A DNA stretch of 10,489 nucleotides from assembly GCA_039917655.1 (NCBI GenBank), contig JBDSJC010000174.1:1-10489 (forward strand), written 5' to 3'. A model generated the notes under the pieces. That model was not told where the DNA came from. It made no database searches and worked only from the letters and a program-made list of their open reading frames with translations. Below are positions 6,564 to 10,489 of this stretch, piece by piece. The translations under genes were made by a program, and so were the position numbers. The stretch is from PNKC01 sp039917655 (GTDB taxonomy: Bacteria > Chloroflexota > Dehalococcoidia > Tepidiformales > Tepidiformaceae). Positions within the stretch are counted from its first letter, which is position 1. Each line of letters opens with the position of its first letter.

Positions 6564-7613
6564 TTGTCCGCTCTCGCCGCCACTCTCTCAGTGACTGAAC
6601 CACAGGCCAACGCCAACGACGACTACATCGAACTTCGCCGCCGCGTAAAAGCCCAGGGCTTGCTCGATGCCCGCCCGGGCTACTACTGGGCGAAGACCGC
6701 GCTCGCAATCGGCACGCTAGGGGCCGTCGTAGCCATGGCCCTGCTCGTTTCCGGCGCCTGGCTCGTGATGCTCGCGGCCGTCCTGCTGGGATTCGCCTCC
6801 ACGCAGGTCGCGCTCCTCTCCCACGACATCGGCCATCGCCAGGGCTACCGCGGCTCGAAGACCAACCTCATCGCCCGCTACGTCTTTGGCAACGTCCTGC
6901 TTGGCGTCAGCCACTCGTGGTGGAACGTGAAGCACAATCAGCACCACGCCACCCCGAACCACGTCGATCTCGACCCGGACATTCAGTTCCCGATGATCGT
7001 TTTCCGCGCCGACCAGATCGTCAGCCGCCCCCGCTGGGTGCGTCCACTGATCGCCATCCAAGCGTTCCTCTTCGTATTTCTGCTCCCCTTTCAGGCGATC
7101 AACATGCGCCAGGCAAGCATTCAGCACCTGCGCACCAAGAACGCCAAGCAGCCCTGGATACAGGCGGCCTTCATGGCCGTCCACTTCGGACTGTACGCGT
7201 GGCTGTTGCTTTCGCTCGGCAGCATTCCTCTCGCGATCGGCTTCTTCGCCGTCCACCATGCGATCTTCGGCCTCTACAACAGTTCGGTCTTCGCTTCCAA
7301 CCACAAGGGCATGCCGCTGACCGACAACGACACCCGGATGGACTTCCTTCACGAACAGGTGTTGACGTCGCGCAACATCCGCGGCCACTGGCTGACCGAT
7401 TTCTGGTATGGCGGCCTGAACTACCAGATCGAGCACCACTTGTTCCCCACCATGCCGCGCATCAACCTTTCGAAGGCTCAGGTGCTGGTCCAGGAGTTCT
7501 GCGCCGAAAAGGGCATCGAGTATCACAACACAAGCCTCTTCGACGGCTACCGCGAGACGTTCAGCCACCTCCACACGGTGAGCGCCTCGCTGCGGGACGG
7601 CACCGCGGCGTAA
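6564..7613 (+). CDS. Membrane fatty acid desaturase (acyl-lipid type)
   Basis: A 349-residue integral membrane di-iron desaturase. The three histidine boxes are HDIGH (87-91), HNQHH in NVKHNQHHATPNH (124-128) and QIEHH in YQIEHHLFP (288-292). The QxxHH third box places it with front-end/acyl-lipid desaturases of the DesA/delta-6 type. Hydrophobic segments near 44-66, 68-86, 163-180, 200-218 and 222-240 fit membrane helices. No cytochrome b5 domain is fused, so electrons must come from a separate ferredoxin or cytochrome. It should introduce a cis double bond into membrane lipid acyl chains and so affect fluidity. The TTG start at 6564 is supported by GGAGG ten bases upstream; a GTG at 6591 (VTEPQ) is an alternative. 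Its ribosome binding site lies in a hairpin. The lipoprotein gene follows after 34 bp and may be cotranscribed. Confidence 0.95.
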   Translation: MSALAATLSVTEPQANANDDYIELRRRVKAQGLLDARPGYYWAKTALAIGTLGAVVAMALLVSGAWLVMLAAVLLGFASTQVALLSHDIGHRQGYRGSKTNLIARYVFGNVLLGVSHSWWNVKHNQHHATPNHVDLDPDIQFPMIVFRADQIVSRPRWVRPLIAIQAFLFVFLLPFQAINMRQASIQHLRTKNAKQPWIQAAFMAVHFGLYAWLLLSLGSIPLAIGFFAVHHAIFGLYNSSVFASNHKGMPLTDNDTRMDFLHEQVLTSRNIRGHWLTDFWYGGLNYQIEHHLFPTMPRINLSKAQVLVQEFCAEKGIEYHNTSLFDGYRETFSHLHTVSASLRDGTAA

Positions 7614-7647
7614 GGCACGGCTGTTGCAGAGACGGGAGGGCTCGTCC

Positions 7648-8892
7648 ATGAGGAAGCCGAAGTTCGCGATTTGCGCACTCGTGGCGCTCGTGGCGGCCCT
7701 GTATCTGGCGGCTTGCTCTAGCAACACCAGCACCCAGCCAACGCTATCTCCACAGCCCGCGACGCCAACTTTGCCCGTCGCTCCGACAGTAGTCGCGACA
7801 GCCACGCGTGCGGCAACGCCGCTTCCAACAGTCGACCCACCCGCCCTCAAGCTGCGGCTCGTAAACGTTGCGACGGGAGCGAACTTAGAGCTTCCAGTGG
7901 GGTATGGCCGTACCCGTTCGTGGTCCGCCGACAGCTCCCGGTTGGCCGTAGCAAGCGAAGATGGTCTGACCGTCGGCTCCGTAAGTGCTCAACGATTCAC
8001 GCGGCTCTGGCCGGGATCATGCGGAGCAGTGGAGTGGTCGCCGACACAGAACCAGGTAGCGGCGGCCTGCGCGGACGGCCTCCTTGTGATTGACATCAGC
8101 GGCAAGGTCATCAGCCGCGATCAGACCGTGGGCGGCGAGTGGGCCAGGCTTTCACCTTGGGTACATTGGGCACCGGATGGCAAATCTGTTGCCTACGGCT
8201 CGTTCAACGGCGACGCAACAGTACTTTCGACAATCGACAATGGCCGGAAACGGATCCCGGGCGGATTCATGAACGCGCGGTGGCTTGCCGACGGGCGGCT
8301 TGAAACCATCGAGCAGCCAACCTATCGAGACGCCGCCACCATTCGCATTCACGATCCCGCAAAGGCCTATGCCGTCATTGCCGAGGCGGTAACGCGCGCG
8401 GGGGCGGCGGGCCTTGGGATCGACCGCGACGGTCGCCAGGCCGCCTACGCCGTGTACGGGCTGCCGGCGAGCAGCGGAGTCCCCCGCATCCTGCCCTCGA
8501 CGATCGTCGTCTTGCGGATCGCCGACGGCGAGGAGACTGCTACGGTTTCGGGGTATCCGGGATACAACGCGCTCGACTTCACTCCGGACGGCCGCTCCCT
8601 GCTGTTGCAAACCGGCTTCTGTGGGTCTAACTGGTCTATCGGCGTTGGCGCCCTCGACGGCACAGTCCGCTCGATCGCCACGGGCGGGTTCATGGTTGGC
8701 AAGTTCTCCCCGGACGGTTCACAGGTGGGATTCACGCGGGGCACTGAGCTCTGGGTCGTGGCCAGCGACGGCAACACTCCCGCACGCCGTCTCGCGGAAG
8801 GCATACACGGGCCGGCGGGCTTTGATTGGTCCCCGGATAGCAAGTGGATCAGCGTGCCGCCTTTCTTCGGCGGCTTCGATTGGTGCCCCTGA
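7648..8892 (+). CDS. Lipoprotein with TolB/WD40-like beta-propeller
   Basis: A 414-residue secreted lipoprotein. The signal peptide MRKPKFAICALVALVAALYL ends in lipobox LAAC, with lipidated C23. A Thr/Pro/Ala-rich linker (about 28-65) follows. The rest carries PD40/WD40-type repeats: SWSADSSRLAVA (91-102), VEWSPTQNQVAAA (128-140), VHWAPDGKSVAYG (172-184), LDFTPDGRSLLLQ (309-321), GKFSPDGSQVGFT (351-363) and FDWSPDSKWISV (392-403). It should therefore form a propeller outside the membrane, for binding proteins or ligands. No enzymatic motif is visible. The ATG at 7648 is chosen because GGGAGG (7634-7639) lies eight bases upstream and the signal peptide begins there; an in-frame start at 7624 would spoil the signal peptide. 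The protein ends soon after the last repeat (FFGGFDWCP), so the final blade may be short. The function is unknown. Confidence 0.9.
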   Translation: MRKPKFAICALVALVAALYLAACSSNTSTQPTLSPQPATPTLPVAPTVVATATRAATPLPTVDPPALKLRLVNVATGANLELPVGYGRTRSWSADSSRLAVASEDGLTVGSVSAQRFTRLWPGSCGAVEWSPTQNQVAAACADGLLVIDISGKVISRDQTVGGEWARLSPWVHWAPDGKSVAYGSFNGDATVLSTIDNGRKRIPGGFMNARWLADGRLETIEQPTYRDAATIRIHDPAKAYAVIAEAVTRAGAAGLGIDRDGRQAAYAVYGLPASSGVPRILPSTIVVLRIADGEETATVSGYPGYNALDFTPDGRSLLLQTGFCGSNWSIGVGALDGTVRSIATGGFMVGKFSPDGSQVGFTRGTELWVVASDGNTPARRLAEGIHGPAGFDWSPDSKWISVPPFFGGFDWCP

Positions 8893-9440
8893 ACCAACTC
8901 CGCCATCGGACAATCAGTACCGCGCGCGTTGGCAAGCGATGCGCTGTCCATAACGTGCGCAGCTTGCCCAACCCGATCGCTTCCCAGTCGCGACTATGAA
9001 CGAGCGGATGCCGCGCGGCTCCAACCACGGGCCATGCGCTGACCACCGTCATCGCTACCGCGACTGGCGGGAGCGGAGGGATGCCCAGCAACCAACAATC
9101 GCCCGCGACTCGGTCATTCGCCGCCCCAGCGTCACCGGCCCCTCGGGGCTCCCGCCTCAACCCCCCAGCATCCTTCCACGGCCACGCCCAGCCACCCGCC
9201 AGACCCGCCGGGAACGTCGTAAACGCGCTAGCAAAGCCCTAGCCCGTTCGCCCAACCGGCTAGCAACGGGCTAAACGGGCTACAACGTCGCTAAAAAAGC
9301 TTGGAGATCAAATCGGCGAGCTGTATCGCCCTCACCCGCCGAGGAGACCCCTGCGATTACCGGACCTCGCACGCCGCCGTTTACTGTTCCAGCCACGCCC
9401 CCACGAAAGTTCCGCTTCCCAAAAGGCTTCTTCCTGGTGA
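8893..9440. other. About 550 bp without a convincing gene
   Basis: No protein family, tRNA or terminator is recognisable here. Open frames on both strands (8996-9274 plus, 8849-9160 minus) have Arg/Pro-biased translations typical of chance frames in GC-rich DNA. The only start with a decent Shine-Dalgarno (GGGAG at 9069-9073, seven bases before ATG 9081) opens a 53-codon frame to 9242. Its product is Pro/Ala-rich (MPSNQQSPATRSFAAPASPA...) and unrecognised; I rate it unlikely but possible. The repeat cluster at 9213-9293 is the only clear structure. Confidence 0.6.
9213..9293 (+). repeat. Array of short GCTA-ending units
   Basis: Successive units read AACGTCGTA, AACGCGCTA, GCAAAGCCCTA, a 21-base double-length unit ending CCGGCTA, GCAACGGGCTA, AACGGGCTA and CAACGTCGCTA. 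Lengths are 9, 9, 11, 21, 11, 9 and 11. AACGGGCTA is an exact tandem pair (9265-9282), and TAGCCCGTT (9240-9248) is its perfect inverted copy, giving a 9-bp hairpin with a 16-base loop. There is no following T run, so it is not an intrinsic terminator for the plus strand. Confidence 0.55.
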
Positions 9441-9467
9441 CTAGCACTCACCGCGGGAGAGTGCTAA
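9441..9467. promoter_or_regulatory. CIRCE operator (HrcA binding site)
   Basis: CTAGCACTC (9441-9449), a 9-base spacer and GAGTGCTAA (9459-9467) match the CIRCE consensus TTAGCACTC-N9-GAGTGCTAA in 17 of 18 arm positions; only the first base differs. TAACAT (9465-9470) overlaps the right arm and is a plausible -10 box, so bound HrcA would block the promoter. The element lies 53 bp before the groES start. This predicts that groESL is repressed by HrcA and induced by heat; hrcA itself is not in the window. Confidence 0.95.
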
Positions 9468-9520
9468 CATCCGATTGCTCAGATACAAACACCTGAATGT
9501 TCCCAGGAGGAATCCCACAC

Positions 9521-9850
9521 ATGGCAACCAAGGCAGCTCCGGCAAAGGCCGTTCTCAAGACCAAGCTCGTCCCGCTTGCGGACCGCATCGTCATCACCCC
9601 CCTCAAGCAGGATGAAGTGACCGCCAGCGGCCTCGTCATCCCGGACACCGTGAAGGAGAAGCCGCAGCAGGGCGAAGTCGTCGCCGCTGGCCCCGGCCGG
9701 CTCGATGACAACGGCAAGCGCGTGCCCCTCGAAGTCGGCGTTGGTGATCGCATTCTCTACGCCAAGTACACCGGCACCGAAGTCAAGCTGGATAACAACG
9801 AGTACATCGTCCTCAACGAGAAGGACGTCCTCGCCAAGCTCGTCGTCTAA
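9521..9850 (+). CDS. groES: Co-chaperonin GroES
   Basis: A 109-residue GroES/Hsp10, the heptameric lid of the GroEL folding chamber in the cytoplasm. Core motifs are LVPLADRIVITPL (16-28), the mobile loop with TASGLVIPDTVKEKPQQG (34-51), GEVVAAGPGR (51-60), VGVGDRILYAKYTGTEVKL (72-90) and the C-terminal NEYIVLNEKDVLAKL. The N-terminus carries about 13 extra residues (MATKAAPAKAVLK) compared with the usual start at the LRPLxDR strand. The ATG at 9521 is chosen because AGGAGG (9505-9510) lies ten bases upstream. An in-frame ATG at 9497 would place that Shine-Dalgarno sequence inside the gene. It is the first gene of the CIRCE-controlled operon with groEL, 101 bp upstream. Confidence 0.98.
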   Translation: MATKAAPAKAVLKTKLVPLADRIVITPLKQDEVTASGLVIPDTVKEKPQQGEVVAAGPGRLDDNGKRVPLEVGVGDRILYAKYTGTEVKLDNNEYIVLNEKDVLAKLVV

Positions 9851-9867
9851 GCACGAAATGAGCCATT

Positions 9868-9926
9868 GAGACACCGGGAACGAAGAGGGATTGAACGATC
9901 CCTTCCTTCACTCCTCTCGGTGTCTC
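9868..9926 (+). promoter_or_regulatory. Long hairpin between groES and groEL
   Basis: GAGACACCG (9868-9876) and CGGTGTCTC (9918-9926) are perfect 9-bp arms. An inner stem AGGGAT (9886-9891) with ATCCCT (9898-9903) closes a 6-base loop. The structure ends about nine bases before the groEL Shine-Dalgarno region and is not followed by a T run. It therefore looks like an mRNA stability or processing element rather than a terminator. The function is inferred. Confidence 0.6.
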
Positions 9927-9951
9927 GCTGGTTTAGGAAGGAATCAACCCA

Positions 9952-10489
9952 ATGGTTGCGAAGCAACTCGTCTTCGACGAAGTAGCACGCCGTCGCCTTA
10001 AGGACGGTGTCGATGCACTCGCCGACGCCGTGAAGGTGACCCTCGGCCCACGAGGCCGCAACGTCGTCATCGATAAGAAGTACGGCGCCCCCACTATTAC
10101 CAAGGACGGCGTAACCGTCGCCCGTGAGATAGAACTGGACGACCCGTTCGAAAACATGGGCGCCCAACTCGCCAAGCAGGTCGCCACCAAGACCAACGAC
10201 GTGGCCGGCGACGGCACCACCACGGCAACGGTCCTCGCCCAGGCGATCGTCCGCGGCGGCCTCAAGGTTGTGACCTCCGGCGCGAACCCGATGGCCGTCA
10301 AGCGTGGCCTCGATGCCGCGCTGCAGGCCGCCGTCGCAGACCTCCGGTCTCAGGCTCGGCCCGTGCTCACCAAGGAGCAGATCGCGCACGTCGCCTCCAT
10401 CTCCGCCAACGACCACTACATCGGCGAGCTGATCGCCGACGTGATGGAGAAGGTTGGCAAGGACGGCGTGATCACGGTCGAAGAGTCCC
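9952..10489 (+). CDS. groEL: Chaperonin GroEL (5' part)
   Basis: The first 179 residues of the 60-kDa chaperonin, running off the window end; the full protein is normally about 540 residues. The equatorial-domain ATP-binding sequence is intact: VKVTLGPRGRNVVIDKKYG (28-46), ITKDGVTVA with D52 (49-57), and VAGDGTTTATVLAQAI with the ATP-hydrolysis aspartate D87 (84-99). Both aspartates fall at the same positions as in E. coli GroEL. SISANDHYIGELIADVMEKV (149-168) and GKDGVITVEE follow as expected on entering the intermediate domain. The ATG at 9952 is supported by AAGGA at 9938-9942. It forms the cylinder that folds client proteins together with GroES and is cotranscribed with groES under CIRCE/HrcA control. 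The number of groEL copies in this genome cannot be seen here. Confidence 0.98.
   Translation, partial: MVAKQLVFDEVARRRLKDGVDALADAVKVTLGPRGRNVVIDKKYGAPTITKDGVTVAREIELDDPFENMGAQLAKQVATKTNDVAGDGTTTATVLAQAIVRGGLKVVTSGANPMAVKRGLDAALQAAVADLRSQARPVLTKEQIAHVASISANDHYIGELIADVMEKVGKDGVITVEES

Noticed and set aside
6717..7850. Long minus-strand open frame (377 codons)
   Set aside because: It is antisense to the desaturase and the start of the lipoprotein. It is Val/Gly/Asp/Glu-biased as expected for the complement of GC-rich coding DNA.
9240..9273. Hairpin TAGCCCGTT/AACGGGCTA as a rho-independent terminator for the lipoprotein gene
   Set aside because: No T run follows on the plus strand, and on the minus strand the T run precedes rather than follows the stem.
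9497..9520. Upstream in-frame ATG for groES
   Set aside because: The AGGAGG Shine-Dalgarno sequence would be inside the gene; the ATG at 9521 is correctly spaced from it.

Overview
The window is a GC-rich bacterial chromosomal segment. I think it most likely comes from the phylum Chloroflexota (a Dehalococcoidia/Tepidiforma-like lineage). This rests on gene style only: a glycosyltransferase opening with the SRAVVGTK...SPGIRAYHLA pattern, a Thr/Pro-rich lipoprotein linker, an HrcA/CIRCE-controlled groESL operon, and mixed ATG/GTG/TTG starts. There is no rRNA or tRNA here to confirm it. I see no transposase, integrase, phage gene, tRNA or CRISPR array.

Left part (1-1906): a Uma2-family PD-(D/E)XK nuclease-like gene overlaps by 4 bp a GT4-type glycosyltransferase. 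The glycosyltransferase is broken by three +1 frameshifts and one in-frame stop within about 535 bp. A possible 64-residue small protein follows directly.

Middle (1907-6366): a minus-strand amidase with a complete Ser-cisSer-Lys triad is divergent from a bacterial class I cytochrome P450. The 248-bp spacer between them is rich in inverted repeats. A 57-residue CxxC...CxxC zinc-ribbon protein with a leaderless-looking promoter follows the P450 and converges on a minus-strand VOC (glyoxalase/extradiol-dioxygenase fold) gene. That gene is divergent from a metallo-beta-lactamase-fold hydrolase. Amidase, P450, VOC and MBL proteins are all soluble enzymes that act on small organic molecules. They may form a loose catabolic or detoxification neighbourhood, but they are not one operon and no shared substrate can be read from the sequence.

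Right part (6367-10489): a membrane fatty-acid desaturase has a TTG start and a Shine-Dalgarno sequence buried in a perfect 6-bp hairpin. It is followed 34 bp later by a secreted lipoprotein with a TolB/WD40-like propeller. Next comes a roughly 600-bp stretch with no convincing gene, but with an 81-bp array of short GCTA-ending units. A CIRCE operator then precedes groES and the 5' part of groEL, and a strong hairpin lies between those two genes.

I did not find a clearly new multi-gene system. The best leads are the sequestered ribosome binding site of the desaturase, the short-unit array upstream of groESL, the groES-groEL hairpin, the unlisted zinc-ribbon gene, and the heavily lesioned glycosyltransferase among otherwise intact genes.
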